DNA of 30,781 bases from Gammaproteobacteria bacterium (GTDB lineage Bacteria > Pseudomonadota > Gammaproteobacteria > SZUA-152), in assembly GCA_030617485.1 (NCBI GenBank), contig JAUWVK010000003.1, positions 1 to 30,781 on the forward strand, in the 5' to 3' direction. The notes under the pieces were generated by a model. It was not told the origin of the DNA and ran no database searches. It worked only from the letters and a program-made list of their open reading frames with translations. Position numbers and translations under genes: made by a program. Below, piece by piece: positions 1 through 8,485 of the stretch. Numbering within the stretch: the stretch's first letter is position 1; each line of letters starts with the position of its first letter.

Positions 1-57
1 AAAATTTCATTTTAATGTCCCATGCTCTTCTATTTAATTAAATATATATATAATAAC

Positions 58-75
58 TTATTATTATTATTATTA
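58..75 (-). repeat. Six tandem TTA triplets (TAA on minus strand), candidate DnaA-trio array
   Basis: Positions 58-75 are (TTA)x6. On the minus strand this reads TAA six times, 14 nt beyond the DnaA box at 90-98 and pointing into AT-rich DNA. DnaA-trios are 3-nt repeats of the type TA(G/A) that guide DnaA filaments onto single strands. The match is by eye; a plain microsatellite is the alternative. Confidence 0.6.
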
Positions 76-89
76 GGGTTACCAACATC

Positions 90-98
90 TGTGGATAA
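90..98 (-). promoter_or_regulatory. DnaA box (perfect)
   Basis: TGTGGATAA on plus, TTATCCACA on minus, an exact match to the high-affinity DnaA box. It sits nearest the TAA triplets, in the position expected for the box that anchors DnaA filament growth. Confidence 0.8.
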
Positions 99-116
99 CT
101 GCTTTTTCTCTCTTTA

Positions 117-129
117 TATCAATAGGTTA
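117..129 (+). promoter_or_regulatory. IHF binding site (consensus match)
   Basis: TATCAATAGGTTA fits WATCAANNNNTTR at every defined position. It lies between two DnaA boxes, as an IHF bend does in enterobacterial oriC. A match this good is expected only about once per 65 kb per strand in random sequence, so finding it here is suggestive. Confidence 0.55.
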
Positions 130-224
130 CATTACTCTAAAAGCAGTTTATAAGTCCTGTAAAGTACCTAGATTAAGCCGTGTATAAAATGTGAATATCT
201 TTCTATTTATTACGTCAAACGGGT

Positions 225-233
225 TTATCCACA
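225..233 (+). promoter_or_regulatory. DnaA box (perfect)
   Basis: TTATCCACA, exact consensus. A one-mismatch copy (TTATTCATA, 236-244) follows after 2 nt in the same orientation, giving a tight pair. Confidence 0.78.
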
Positions 234-384
234 AATTATTCATAATTAATAAACATCTTTTTAACAGCGGTTTAAACCAGTTTTGATGCCCCTTGTTGAT
301 GAATTTTAATCAAAACTTCAGCGCACTAATTTCTTCGATTCAGGTAACGTTTAGGCGAACAATTACGTTCTTATCGTAAACGTG

Positions 385-1731
385 TTAACTGGATATTGTT
401 CTCATGAGATTAGAGTAATCTTCCATGATACGTGGTTCGCTGATTTTAAGTTCCTCAATTTTACGACACGCATGCAATACCGTTGTGTGGTCTCTTCCAC
501 CAAAAGCATCACCAATTTCGGGCAGACTATGGTTAGTCAGCTCTTTGGCCATAGACATAGCTATTTGCCGGGGTCTGGTAATTGAACGTGTACGTTTTTT
601 TGATAATAAATCAGATACACGAATCTTAAAATATTCTGCTACCGTTTTTTGAATGTTTTCGATTGTGACAAGTTTGTCATGCAATGCAATCAAATCTTTC
701 AGCGCCAGTTTGGTGAATTCTACGGTAATGGGCTGACCGGTGAATTTTGAATTGGCCGTGACACGTCTTAATGCTCCCTCGAGTTCTCTGATGTTGGAGC
801 GAATACGGTTGGCGATAAAAAAGGCAACCTCCTGGGGTAAATCAACCCCAAGCTGAATGGCTTTTGACATCAGGATAGCAACGCGTGTTTCCAGCTCCGG
901 TGGTTCTATGGCCATGGCCAGGCCCCAGCCAAGCCGTGATTTTAATCGTTCATCAAGCCCGGAAACCTCTTTTGCGTAACGGTCGCAGGTCAGAATTATC
1001 TGTTGATGGCCTTCGAGCAGTGAGTTGAACGTGTGGAAGAACTCTTCCTGGGAGCGTTCTTTTCCGGCAAAAAATTGAATATCATCGATTAACAGGGCAT
1101 TAACAGAGCGATAGTAACGCTTAAATTCATCAATAGTATTGGTACGTAAGGCTTTTACCATATCCTGTACAAATCGTTCAGAATGCAGGTAAACAACTTT
1201 TGCAGAGGGGTCATTTTTAACAATCAGGTTACCCACGGCATGCATAAGGTGAGTTTTACCCAGTCCGACGCCCCCGTAGATAAATAAAGGATTGTAAGCG
1301 CCGCCCGGATTTTCTCCTACCTGGATAGCAGCAGCTCGGGCCATTTGATTGGATTTGCCTTCAACAAAGTTATCAAAGTTTGCCTGGGTATTGAGACCAC
1401 TATTATGGGCGACGCTGGTACTTACATCTCTGCTACGTCGGATATCTCTTACAGAAGAGTCATTCGCTGTTGTTGTGTGGTTGATGGGGTTGTTTGCGCC
1501 AATTTCGAGCTTTACGGTGAGGCCAGGGTCTTTTTGACCAATTTCATGAATGACTTCATTGATTCTGGTCAGAAGTCGACTTTTGACCCAATCCAGTACA
1601 AATTGATTGGGAGCCAGCAGACGCAACATGGTCTCATTTTCTACGGCCTGTAAAGGCCGGATCCAGGTATTGAATTGTTGAATAGTGAGTTCAGATTCAA
1701 GACGATCAAGACATTGTTGCCACATTGACAA
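385..1731 (-). CDS. dnaA: Chromosomal replication initiator protein DnaA
   Basis: DnaA is the AAA+ ATPase that binds DnaA boxes and opens the origin. The 448-residue length is normal. Domain I begins with WQQC and the [10 protein letters not shown] signature (18-27); a variable linker covers about 80-115. Walker A GGVGLGKT is at 153-160 and Walker B LLIDDIQ at 213-219. The C-terminal helix-turn-helix signature GGRDHTTV is at 411-418. The start is TTG at 1731 with GGGGA six nt upstream; an in-frame ATG lies two codons later (1725) and cannot be excluded. The gene is divergent from rpmH, the arrangement seen in pseudomonads. A DnaA box at 1853-1861, upstream of its promoter, suggests autoregulation. 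Identity is certain; only the start is open. Confidence 0.98.
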   Translation of the reverse strand: MSMWQQCLDRLESELTIQQFNTWIRPLQAVENETMLRLLAPNQFVLDWVKSRLLTRINEVIHEIGQKDPGLTVKLEIGANNPINHTTTANDSSVRDIRRSRDVSTSVAHNSGLNTQANFDNFVEGKSNQMARAAAIQVGENPGGAYNPLFIYGGVGLGKTHLMHAVGNLIVKNDPSAKVVYLHSERFVQDMVKALRTNTIDEFKRYYRSVNALLIDDIQFFAGKERSQEEFFHTFNSLLEGHQQIILTCDRYAKEVSGLDERLKSRLGWGLAMAIEPPELETRVAILMSKAIQLGVDLPQEVAFFIANRIRSNIRELEGALRRVTANSKFTGQPITVEFTKLALKDLIALHDKLVTIENIQKTVAEYFKIRVSDLLSKKRTRSITRPRQIAMSMAKELTNHSLPEIGDAFGGRDHTTVLHACRKIEELKISEPRIMEDYSNLMRTISS

Positions 1732-1792
1732 AGGAATTCCCCAAAAGCATTAAACTTGACAACTCTGAGGGCTAAATGGCCGGGTTGACCAA

Positions 1793-1820
1793 AATATAGG
1801 GTCCAAAGCAGAGGTGTAAA
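1793..1820 (-). promoter_or_regulatory. Predicted sigma70 promoter of dnaA
   Basis: On the minus strand, TTTACA (1820-1815) and TATATT (1798-1793) are separated by 16 nt. Transcription would start near 1786, leaving a leader of about 55 nt before the dnaA start. Confidence 0.55.
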
Positions 1821-1852
1821 AAGAGCAACGAGTCTACCCCCGCTAGAAAAAG

Positions 1853-1861
1853 TTATCCACA
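1853..1861 (+). promoter_or_regulatory. DnaA box between dnaA and rpmH promoters
   Basis: TTATCCACA is an exact consensus. A two-mismatch inverted copy, CGTGGACAA, follows at 1864-1872. It lies about 35 bp upstream of the dnaA -35 element, so it could serve dnaA autoregulation, act as a second origin sub-cluster, or both. Confidence 0.72.
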
Positions 1862-1905
1862 CCCGTGGACAAATATTTTTAGCTAGAGTGAAAGCACCTA
1901 ATAGC

Positions 1906-1935
1906 TTGACAGACTGGGCTTTTTCGCAGTATTCT
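1906..1935 (+). promoter_or_regulatory. Predicted sigma70 promoter of rpmH operon
   Basis: A perfect -35 TTGACA (1906-1911), an 18-nt spacer and -10 TATTCT (1930-1935). Start would be near 1942, about 58 nt before the rpmH ATG. It is the strongest promoter match in the left part of the window, as expected for a ribosomal protein gene. Confidence 0.65.
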
Positions 1936-1999
1936 GCGCCGCTTTTTACCAGTTCTCAGTTACCTTTAGGTGACTGTCAAATTTAAGACGGATAGTGCA

Positions 2000-2134
2000 A
2001 TGAAAAGAACATTTAAACCCAGTAATCTTCGCCGTAAACGTACCCATGGTTTCCGTGCGCGCATGGCAACAAAAGCCGGCCGCAGAATAATTAATGCTCG
2101 GCGATCTAAAGGCCGCAAACGTCTTTCTGCATAA
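2000..2134 (+). CDS. rpmH: 50S ribosomal protein L34
   Basis: This 44-residue, very basic protein is a component of the large ribosomal subunit. It starts [19 protein letters not shown] and ends KGRKRLSA, which are family hallmarks, and the length is typical. The gene is too short to be picked up by a 60-residue cutoff. The start is the ATG at 2000, about 60 nt downstream of a strong promoter. rnpA follows after 148 nt in the conserved rpmH-rnpA order. A short hairpin in the gap (CGTAG 2143-2147 with CTACG 2156-2160) could modulate the transcript, but it has no T-run and is not a terminator. Confidence 0.97.
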   Translation: MKRTFKPSNLRRKRTHGFRARMATKAGRRIINARRSKGRKRLSA

Positions 2135-2282
2135 TTTATTAACGTAGTCTCACGTCTACGGAACGTAAATCGATTGTAAAAATGCGAGTTTTCACTTCTT
2201 TTTTGTATGGAGTGATTCTGGTTAGTTAAGAGGGCATGAAGAGTCGTCTTGCAAGCCAGGCACAATCAGAGTTGACCACGTT

Positions 2283-2642
2283 TTGATTAAGGAAGGGTTT
2301 ACATTTCCACGTCATACTCGGCTTTTAAGCAGCCGAGATTTTCAAGCCGTGTTTCGTGACAAATCTAGCCGATCATCAGATCGAAGATGGACCTTGCTGG
2401 CTTGCCCAAACAAGCTTGAATGTGCCCGGCTTGGTATGGCTATTAGCAAACGTGTTTTGAAACGTGCGGTAGATCGTAATCGAATTAAGCGCATTGTGCG
2501 TGAAAGTTTTCGATATCATCAGCATGAGCTAAGTGGTCTGGATGTTGTTGTAATGTGCAGAGACGAAGTTAAGCAAATGGCAAACGAAGAATTATTTGAT
2601 TCCCTAGAACAACATTGGCAACGAGTAATCAATAGTGCGTAA
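2283..2642 (+). CDS. rnpA: Ribonuclease P protein component
   Basis: This 119-residue basic protein subunit partners the catalytic RNase P RNA in maturing tRNA 5' ends. The N-terminal [17 protein letters not shown] segment and the central [19 protein letters not shown] stretch, with the invariant RNR, are diagnostic. The start is a TTG at 2283; no in-frame ATG or GTG lies between the upstream stop near 2223 and this codon, and the family's conserved N-terminus begins right here. No good Shine-Dalgarno is visible, so translation may be weak or coupled. The 3' end overlaps yidD by 8 nt. Confidence 0.96.
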   Translation: MIKEGFTFPRHTRLLSSRDFQAVFRDKSSRSSDRRWTLLACPNKLECARLGMAISKRVLKRAVDRNRIKRIVRESFRYHQHELSGLDVVVMCRDEVKQMANEELFDSLEQHWQRVINSA

Positions 2643-2916
2643 TATTTTAGTTTTAATCATTCGCGCGTACCAGTATTTGATTAGTCCGTTACTTGGGCAA
2701 CATTGCCGTTTTTATCCTACGTGCTCTAATTATGCACAGACTGCTGTGGAGCGTCACGGCGTTATTCGAGGAAGCTGGCTTGCGGTGCGACGATTAAGTC
2801 GTTGCCATCCCTGGAATGCAGGTGGTGTAGATTTTGTACCCGAAGTTAATGCTGATGGAAATTTTAGCGATGACCTGGAACGCAGAAGAAAGCATTGCCG
2901 TTCCTGCGGTGAATAA
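2635..2916 (+). CDS. yidD: Membrane protein insertion efficiency factor YidD
   Basis: This small protein associates with the inner membrane and assists YidC-dependent insertion. The family core is clear: an amphipathic N-terminal helix, [10 protein letters not shown], then [11 protein letters not shown] with its paired cysteines, and [15 protein letters not shown]. It starts with GTG at 2635, inside the last codons of rnpA, implying translational coupling. At 93 residues it is slightly longer than the common 70-85 forms. The extra C-terminus is charged and ends in a second cysteine pair (HCRSCG), which is not part of the usual core. yidC follows after 64 nt of AT-rich DNA. Confidence 0.95.
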   Translation: MRNILVLIIRAYQYLISPLLGQHCRFYPTCSNYAQTAVERHGVIRGSWLAVRRLSRCHPWNAGGVDFVPEVNADGNFSDDLERRRKHCRSCGE

Positions 2917-2980
2917 TTTTTTATATAGCCTTTAAATTTATTTTTAAATGTATTCAACGAAATGATAAGTACAAAAAATA

Positions 2981-4714
2981 ATGGATAATCAAAGACTCGT
3001 TTTATTTATAGCCTTTTCTCTGGTTATTCTGCTAATTTTTAGCGCCTGGCAGGATCAGTCTCAGGAGTTTCAAGAACAACAGGTGGCTTCTGAAGCGATA
3101 TCTAATCTACCTGCTGATATTCCTGTTTCTAATTTAAGTGCAAACGAGCCAAATATTCAGGGAGCCAAATCATCCTTTAAGACAACAAATGCAGCGGATG
3201 TTCCGAATATTCCCCAAAGTGCTTCTGTCGCTAAGTCTGTTGAATTAGAAAATTCGGTAACAACAAATACCAGCGGCGTTTTACTCGGCAAACAAATTGT
3301 TGTGCGAACCGATAGCTTGCATGTAGAAATTAATACTGCAGGCGGTGAAATCACTCGCGTTAGTTTACCCACTTACCCTGTTGCATTAGACAAACCGGAT
3401 GAACCATTTGAATTATTGAATAACCGATTGCCAAACGTGTTTGTTGCACAATCTGGATTATTGGCTTCTCAGGGCTCGGCTCCTGATCACCATGCCATGT
3501 TTACGGTGGATAAAACTGAGTATCAGCTTGCTGATAGTAAAGATGAGTTAAAAGTCCGTTTATTTTGGACAGGGGAAGATGGGCTTAACGTAATAAAGAC
3601 CTACACTTTCGAGCGCGGTAGTTTTGTTATTAACCTGGATGTTGAAGTTCAGAATACAACTCAGCAAGTTTGGAAAGGTCGTGTTTATCGCCAGTTCCAG
3701 CGAACCGAAATGGCTCGTGAGTCATATTTTATTTACACCTACACTGGCGGCGTGGTGTCGAGCACCTGGGATCCTTACGAAAAAGTTGAATTCGGAGACA
3801 TGGCAGACTGGAAACCAGAGCAAAGTTACAACCAGGGTGGTTGGGTGGCGATGTTGCAACATTATTTCCTGGGCGCCTGGATTCCGGCAGCCGATGAAGC
3901 CAACCATTTTTACACCAAGGCCCTGGCTGATGGTCGCTTTATGCTGGGATTATCCAGCGAAGAACGCAGTGTTGCCCCGGGTAGTAGTATTCATTTTAAT
4001 ACCAAGCTTTATACCGGTCCCAAAGACCAGCTTCGCCTGGAAGAGATTGAACCTAATTTGCGGTTGACTGTTGACTACGGTGTGCTGGATATACTTTCCA
4101 CGCCCCTGTTCTGGCTGATGTCAAAAATTCAGAGCTATGTCGGTAACTGGGGTCTGACGATTATTGCTATCACCATCCTTATTAAGATGATTTTCTTTCC
4201 CCTGTCTGCTGCCAGTTACAAAAGCATGGCCAACATGCGCCGACTATCGCCAAAACTAAAGGCGCTTAAAGAACGCTATGGTGATGATCGGCAAAAAATG
4301 AGCCAGGCCATGATGAAGATTTACAAGGAAGAAAAGATTAATCCACTGGGTGGTTGTTTGCCCATACTGGTACAAATTCCTGTGTTCATTGCTCTGTACT
4401 GGGTTTTGCTCGAAAGTGTAGAAATGCGCCAGGCGCCGTTTTATCTGTGGATAGACGATTTATCACACAAAGATCCCTACTACGTGCTGCCGTTATTAAT
4501 GGGTATTAGCATGTTTGTTCAACAAAAGCTGAACCCTCCGCCGATGGATCCCGTACAGCAAAAAGTGATGCAGGCACTGCCATTTATTTTTACGGCATTT
4601 TTTGCTTTTTTCCCCGCAGGGCTGGTGCTTTACTGGGTGGTCAACAATCTTCTGTCGATTTCCCAGCAGTGGTACATCACTAAGAAAATTGAGGACCAGG
4701 CCGGTAAGGCTTGA
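2981..4714 (+). CDS. yidC: Membrane protein insertase YidC
   Basis: YidC inserts and folds inner-membrane proteins, alone or with SecYEG. At 577 residues it is full length for a Gram-negative YidC. An N-terminal membrane anchor (about 5-22) is followed by a low-complexity linker and a large periplasmic beta domain (about 105-350). The conserved C-terminal insertase core begins around FWLMSKIQSYVGNWGL and includes the cytoplasmic hairpin with MRRLSPKLKALKERYGDD and the segments NPLGGCLPILVQIPVFIALYW and FPAGLVLYWVVNN. The start is the ATG at 2981; no strong Shine-Dalgarno precedes it. mnmE starts 27 nt after its stop. Confidence 0.98.
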   Translation: MDNQRLVLFIAFSLVILLIFSAWQDQSQEFQEQQVASEAISNLPADIPVSNLSANEPNIQGAKSSFKTTNAADVPNIPQSASVAKSVELENSVTTNTSGVLLGKQIVVRTDSLHVEINTAGGEITRVSLPTYPVALDKPDEPFELLNNRLPNVFVAQSGLLASQGSAPDHHAMFTVDKTEYQLADSKDELKVRLFWTGEDGLNVIKTYTFERGSFVINLDVEVQNTTQQVWKGRVYRQFQRTEMARESYFIYTYTGGVVSSTWDPYEKVEFGDMADWKPEQSYNQGGWVAMLQHYFLGAWIPAADEANHFYTKALADGRFMLGLSSEERSVAPGSSIHFNTKLYTGPKDQLRLEEIEPNLRLTVDYGVLDILSTPLFWLMSKIQSYVGNWGLTIIAITILIKMIFFPLSAASYKSMANMRRLSPKLKALKERYGDDRQKMSQAMMKIYKEEKINPLGGCLPILVQIPVFIALYWVLLESVEMRQAPFYLWIDDLSHKDPYYVLPLLMGISMFVQQKLNPPPMDPVQQKVMQALPFIFTAFFAFFPAGLVLYWVVNNLLSISQQWYITKKIEDQAGKA

Positions 4715-4741
4715 TCTTGCTGATCCTGGTGGCGGGCACTG

Positions 4742-6118
4742 GTGGCTCAACAATCAAATAACACTGAAACCATTGCTGCCCTGGCAACACCGCCAGGCCG
4801 AGGTGGTATTGGTATTATTCGTGTATCCGGAGCTCTGGCGCCAAAAATAGCAAAAGCTGTCCTGGGTCAGATTCCTCAGGCTCGACAGGCTGAGTACCTG
4901 CCCTACCTAGATGAATCAGGCGAGACGCTGGACGTCGGTCTGGCATTGTATTTTCCCGCACCAAACTCATTTACCGGTGAAGATGTCCTCGAACTGCAAG
5001 GACATGGTGGCCCAGTGGTTATGGATCTATTACTCAAAAGAGTTTACGGCCTTGGAGCCCGCCCCGCCCGTCCCGGTGAATTTTCAGAGCGAGCCTTTCT
5101 GAATAACAAAATGGATCTTACTCAGGCCGAAGCAGTGGCTGATCTTATTGATTGTGCCTCGGAGCAGGCGGCGCGGCTGGCAGTTCGATCATTACAGGGT
5201 GAATTTTCCAGACAAGTGCACATCTTGGTGGGTTTAATCACAGAATTACGTATGTACGTAGAGTCCGCCATTGATTTTCCGGAAGAGGAGATTGATTTCC
5301 TCGCTGATGGACAGGTCCAGTCCCGGCTGGAAAAGGTTCAACAAGAGTTGAAATGCACTCAACTGGCAGCACAGCAGGGTAATTTATTAAGAGAAGGCAT
5401 GACGGTGGTGATTGCGGGTCGGCCCAATGCGGGTAAATCTACTTTATTAAATGCCATGGCTGGCAGAGAAACAGCAATAGTAACCAGTGTGCCAGGGACC
5501 ACCCGAGATATCCTGCGAGAACATATCCAAATCGGTGGTCTACCATTGCATATTATTGATACGGCTGGATTGCGTGAAAGCGAGGATCCGATTGAGCAGG
5601 AAGGTGTGCGCCGTGCCTGGAAAGAAATAGAAAGTGCTGATCGCATTCTTTTGTTGCATGATGCTACCGAGGCTTTTGATGATAAGGAACAAGACTTGCT
5701 GGATTCCTTATCGCAAGCAGGCCCCCCGATTACGCTGGTGATAAATAAAATGGATTTAATTGAAAAAGACTCTAGCGAAATTAGCCATGTGGTTGCCAGT
5801 TCAGAGTTAGAGGAAATACGGGTATCTGCTCAAACTGGAGATGGCCTTGAACAACTCAAAGAACACCTAAAACAATGTGTCGGTTTCCAGCCTGGCGGAG
5901 AAGGACAGTTTATGGCCAGACGCCGACATTTGGAGGCTTTAACGTTAGCAAGTCGGCATCTAGAGCAAGGTGTAATTCAGTTACAGGAATTTGCAGCGGG
6001 TGAAACTTTGGCTGAAGAATTGCGTTTAGCTCAGCAAGCCCTTGGTGAAATTACCGGCGAGGTAACCGCTGATGATTTGCTTGGGGAAATTTTTTCCAGC
6101 TTTTGTATTGGCAAGTGA
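4742..6118 (+). CDS. mnmE: tRNA modification GTPase MnmE
   Basis: With MnmG, MnmE installs the carboxymethylaminomethyl group on the wobble uridine (U34) of certain tRNAs. At 458 residues it has the family layout: an N-terminal tetrahydrofolate-binding domain ([16 protein letters not shown]), a helical domain, and an inserted Ras-like G domain with G1 GRPNAGKS (226-233), G3 DTAG (273-276) and G4 NKMD (335-338). The C-terminal CIGK carries the conserved cysteine. The start is GTG at 4742. mnmG, often downstream in other genomes, is absent; lptD follows after only 6 nt, an unusual join between two conserved blocks. Confidence 0.98.
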   Translation: MAQQSNNTETIAALATPPGRGGIGIIRVSGALAPKIAKAVLGQIPQARQAEYLPYLDESGETLDVGLALYFPAPNSFTGEDVLELQGHGGPVVMDLLLKRVYGLGARPARPGEFSERAFLNNKMDLTQAEAVADLIDCASEQAARLAVRSLQGEFSRQVHILVGLITELRMYVESAIDFPEEEIDFLADGQVQSRLEKVQQELKCTQLAAQQGNLLREGMTVVIAGRPNAGKSTLLNAMAGRETAIVTSVPGTTRDILREHIQIGGLPLHIIDTAGLRESEDPIEQEGVRRAWKEIESADRILLLHDATEAFDDKEQDLLDSLSQAGPPITLVINKMDLIEKDSSEISHVVASSELEEIRVSAQTGDGLEQLKEHLKQCVGFQPGGEGQFMARRRHLEALTLASRHLEQGVIQLQEFAAGETLAEELRLAQQALGEITGEVTADDLLGEIFSSFCIGK

Positions 6119-6124
6119 AGAGCA

Positions 6125-8407
6125 ATGAATTTTTTAAATACACACCAAAAAAGATTTGTGTATTTACCGGGCCTGGTTCTGCTTCCTGGTTTGTTTGTGG
6201 CGTTTATTCCGGTTACCGTAAAGGCAGAAGAGGACCAATGGCGATTATGTACCGCGCCGATAAAAACTGATCCAGCAAAAACACCTTCGGCTAAAGAAAA
6301 TTTGTCTGGGTTATCCAGTGCTCCCATTAGCAAGGAAATGGTTTTCACCGCCGATGAGTTCGAAGTTCTTGGGTCACAATATCGTTTAAAAGGTAAAGTA
6401 AAAGGTGGCCGCGCAAATCAGCAATTATCTGCAGATTCATTAACGTACAATAAAAATACTGATTTGGCAGAGGCGATCGGTGATGTGCGATATGAGCACG
6501 GTGAGCGCATTCTGGCGGGCGATAATGCCAAATTTGATTTTGTTAAGTATAAGGGCAGCATCCAGCCAGCTCATTTTTGGTTAACAGATAAACACATTCG
6601 CGGCAGCGCTGATTCTATCCAGTTTAGTGGCGAGTCTGAAATGGATTTACAGGGCGTTATATTTACTACCTGTGATGAAGGATCGAGCGATTGGCTCTTG
6701 AAAGCATCAAGTCTTCATCTGGACACTAAAAACAATGAAGGTGTAGCCCGTCATGCTCGTATAAATTTCATGAGTGTGCCAATTTTTTATTTTCCATATC
6801 TGAGTTTTCCGTTAGAGGGTCGCAAAAGTGGTTTTCTAGCCCCTGTTTTTGGCGACTCTTCCAATTCGGGTGCTGAATTAAGTATTCCATATTACTGGAA
6901 TATTGCACCACACAGGGATGCTACGTTTATACCAACATATATGAGCCGTCGAGGCTTGTTGGTGGAAACCGAGTTTCGATACCTTAATGAGCGAAGCTCT
7001 GGCAAGATTGAAGTGGCACACATCAACGATGACAACGTATTAGGTGAAAATCGATCCGCGGTAAGAATTCAGCATCAGGGTAATCCCGCACCTAAATGGC
7101 GTACGGGTATGGATTACCAGCAAGTGTCTGATGAAGACTATTTAGATGATTTTGGTGGTGAATTGTCTTTAAGTAGCGCGACCCATCTGGAGCGTCATGG
7201 GATTGTGGAATACCGTAACGATTTCTTGCAGGCCAGTTTGTTGGTGCAGGGTTATCAGACACTTGATAAAACATTGCCCGGAAGTGATGAACCGTATCAG
7301 CGCTTACCACAGGTTCAGATAAATAGTCGTAACTGGAAAGGGCCAGCAGGGCTTATGCTGGGTTTTGGTGCTGAAGCTGTCCGGTTTGACCGCTCTGAAG
7401 GCGTGACTGGAAATCGTCTGGATGTAAAACCGAGAATTAGTTGGCCATGGCATGGCAGTTCTAGCTTTGTAATACCGAAGCTGGCATATCAACACACTCA
7501 ATATCAGTTAACGAGATCAGACCCAGATCAAAATGATAGTCCTTCACGAGGCCTGACAATTTTTAGCCTGGACAGCGGTTTATTTTTCGAACGTGAGCTT
7601 AAAGCTGGTATATCCGATAACGGGGCTGCGACACGCCAAACTCTGGAGCCACGATTATTCTTCCTACACGTGCCGTATCGTAATCAGGAAAATTTGATTG
7701 TCGATGAGATGAACGTAGCCCGAGTGTTTGATAGTAGTATGTCGCTTTTCAGTTTTAACCAGCTTTTCCGGGAAAACCGATTTTCAGGTGGTGACCGAAT
7801 CGGTGATGCAAATCAACTTAGTGCTGCATTAACAACGCGATTTTTGGATGATCGTGGGAGTGAACTCCTGAGTGCCAGCGTGGGTCGAACCTTCTATTTC
7901 CAGGATCGAGAAGTAATGCTTCCGGGTGGAATTGCAGAGACTGATTCAGCTTCAGACTGGGTGGGAGAAATTAAAAGTCGTTGGTCACCAGCAGTCAGTG
8001 CTCGAGCAAGCGTGCAATGGGATACCAGCAGCGGAAAAATGGAACGAGGATCTGCACATCTTCTCTATAAGAAAGATAAACGTCGTGTTCTGAAGTTAGC
8101 ATATCGTTTTGAAGAAAATAGTATTGAGCAAAGTGATTTGGCGTTTATTTGGCCAATGGCAAGAAATTGGAGCCTGGTAGGTCGCTGGCTTCATTCAATA
8201 CGGGATGATGTGACCCTGGAAACACTTAAAGGCCTGGAGTATGACAGTTGCTGCTGGACCATCCGTCTGGTGCAGCGATCCTATAGAGTAGATGCTCTAG
8301 ATGAAGTTGAAAACAATACCATCTGGCTCCAGCTGGAATTAAAAGGTCTAACAAGTGTGGGTAAAGGGATTAAGGATTTGCTGGCTCGTGATATTATTTC
8401 ACCCTGA
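6125..8407 (+). CDS. lptD: LPS-assembly outer membrane protein LptD
   Basis: LptD is the beta-barrel that, with lipoprotein LptE, inserts lipopolysaccharide into the outer leaflet. The 760-residue protein has an N-terminal signal sequence with a likely cut after VKA (about residue 34). It continues with an OstA-type jellyroll (about 50-190: FTADEFEVLG, LSADSLTYN) and a long barrel domain. Four cysteines occupy the positions needed for the two maturation disulfides of the E. coli protein: C42, C183 and the adjacent pair C709-C710. That supports a functional, DsbA-dependent protein. GAAGAG lies just upstream of the ATG, spanning the mnmE stop. surA downstream encodes its chaperone. Confidence 0.97.
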   Translation: MNFLNTHQKRFVYLPGLVLLPGLFVAFIPVTVKAEEDQWRLCTAPIKTDPAKTPSAKENLSGLSSAPISKEMVFTADEFEVLGSQYRLKGKVKGGRANQQLSADSLTYNKNTDLAEAIGDVRYEHGERILAGDNAKFDFVKYKGSIQPAHFWLTDKHIRGSADSIQFSGESEMDLQGVIFTTCDEGSSDWLLKASSLHLDTKNNEGVARHARINFMSVPIFYFPYLSFPLEGRKSGFLAPVFGDSSNSGAELSIPYYWNIAPHRDATFIPTYMSRRGLLVETEFRYLNERSSGKIEVAHINDDNVLGENRSAVRIQHQGNPAPKWRTGMDYQQVSDEDYLDDFGGELSLSSATHLERHGIVEYRNDFLQASLLVQGYQTLDKTLPGSDEPYQRLPQVQINSRNWKGPAGLMLGFGAEAVRFDRSEGVTGNRLDVKPRISWPWHGSSSFVIPKLAYQHTQYQLTRSDPDQNDSPSRGLTIFSLDSGLFFERELKAGISDNGAATRQTLEPRLFFLHVPYRNQENLIVDEMNVARVFDSSMSLFSFNQLFRENRFSGGDRIGDANQLSAALTTRFLDDRGSELLSASVGRTFYFQDREVMLPGGIAETDSASDWVGEIKSRWSPAVSARASVQWDTSSGKMERGSAHLLYKKDKRRVLKLAYRFEENSIEQSDLAFIWPMARNWSLVGRWLHSIRDDVTLETLKGLEYDSCCWTIRLVQRSYRVDALDEVENNTIWLQLELKGLTSVGKGIKDLLARDIISP

Positions 8408-8485
8408 TTATTTATAGGGCTAGCCTGAAAAAATACGCTGGTTATATCGATATTTTATAAATAGTTTAAGAGAGTAGAGATTTTG

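Larger units (their letters stand above)
30..244. other. oriC: Candidate oriC unwinding region (DnaA boxes, IHF site, TTA-triplet array, AT-rich tract)
   Basis: The gene-free stretch between the end of dnaA and the left edge carries several origin-like elements. Perfect DnaA boxes TTATCCACA lie at 225-233 (plus) and 90-98 (minus). Near-matches lie at 179-187 (minus, TTATACACG) and 236-244 (plus, TTATTCATA). A perfect IHF consensus (WATCAANNNNTTR) is at 117-129. Read on the minus strand, the 90-98 box is followed by a 14-nt spacer ending in CCC, then six TAA triplets (75-58), then an AT-only tract to about 30. This order matches the box / GC spacer / DnaA-trio / unwinding-element layout known from characterised bacterial origins. 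Origin function is inferred; dnaN, expected to the left, is outside the window. Confidence 0.72.

Noticed and set aside
385..1862. Several open frames of 60-100 codons on the plus strand opposite dnaA, and one on the minus strand at 1641-1862
   Set aside because: They are shadows of dnaA or read through its promoter and DnaA box; no ribosome-binding sites or recognisable sequence.
1966..2265. 99-codon minus-strand frame opposite rpmH
   Set aside because: It lies exactly over the rpmH gene and its leader; the arginine-rich look comes from the complement of L34 codons.
3624..4067. 147-codon frame inside yidC
   Set aside because: Alternate-frame shadow of a certain gene; no family resemblance.
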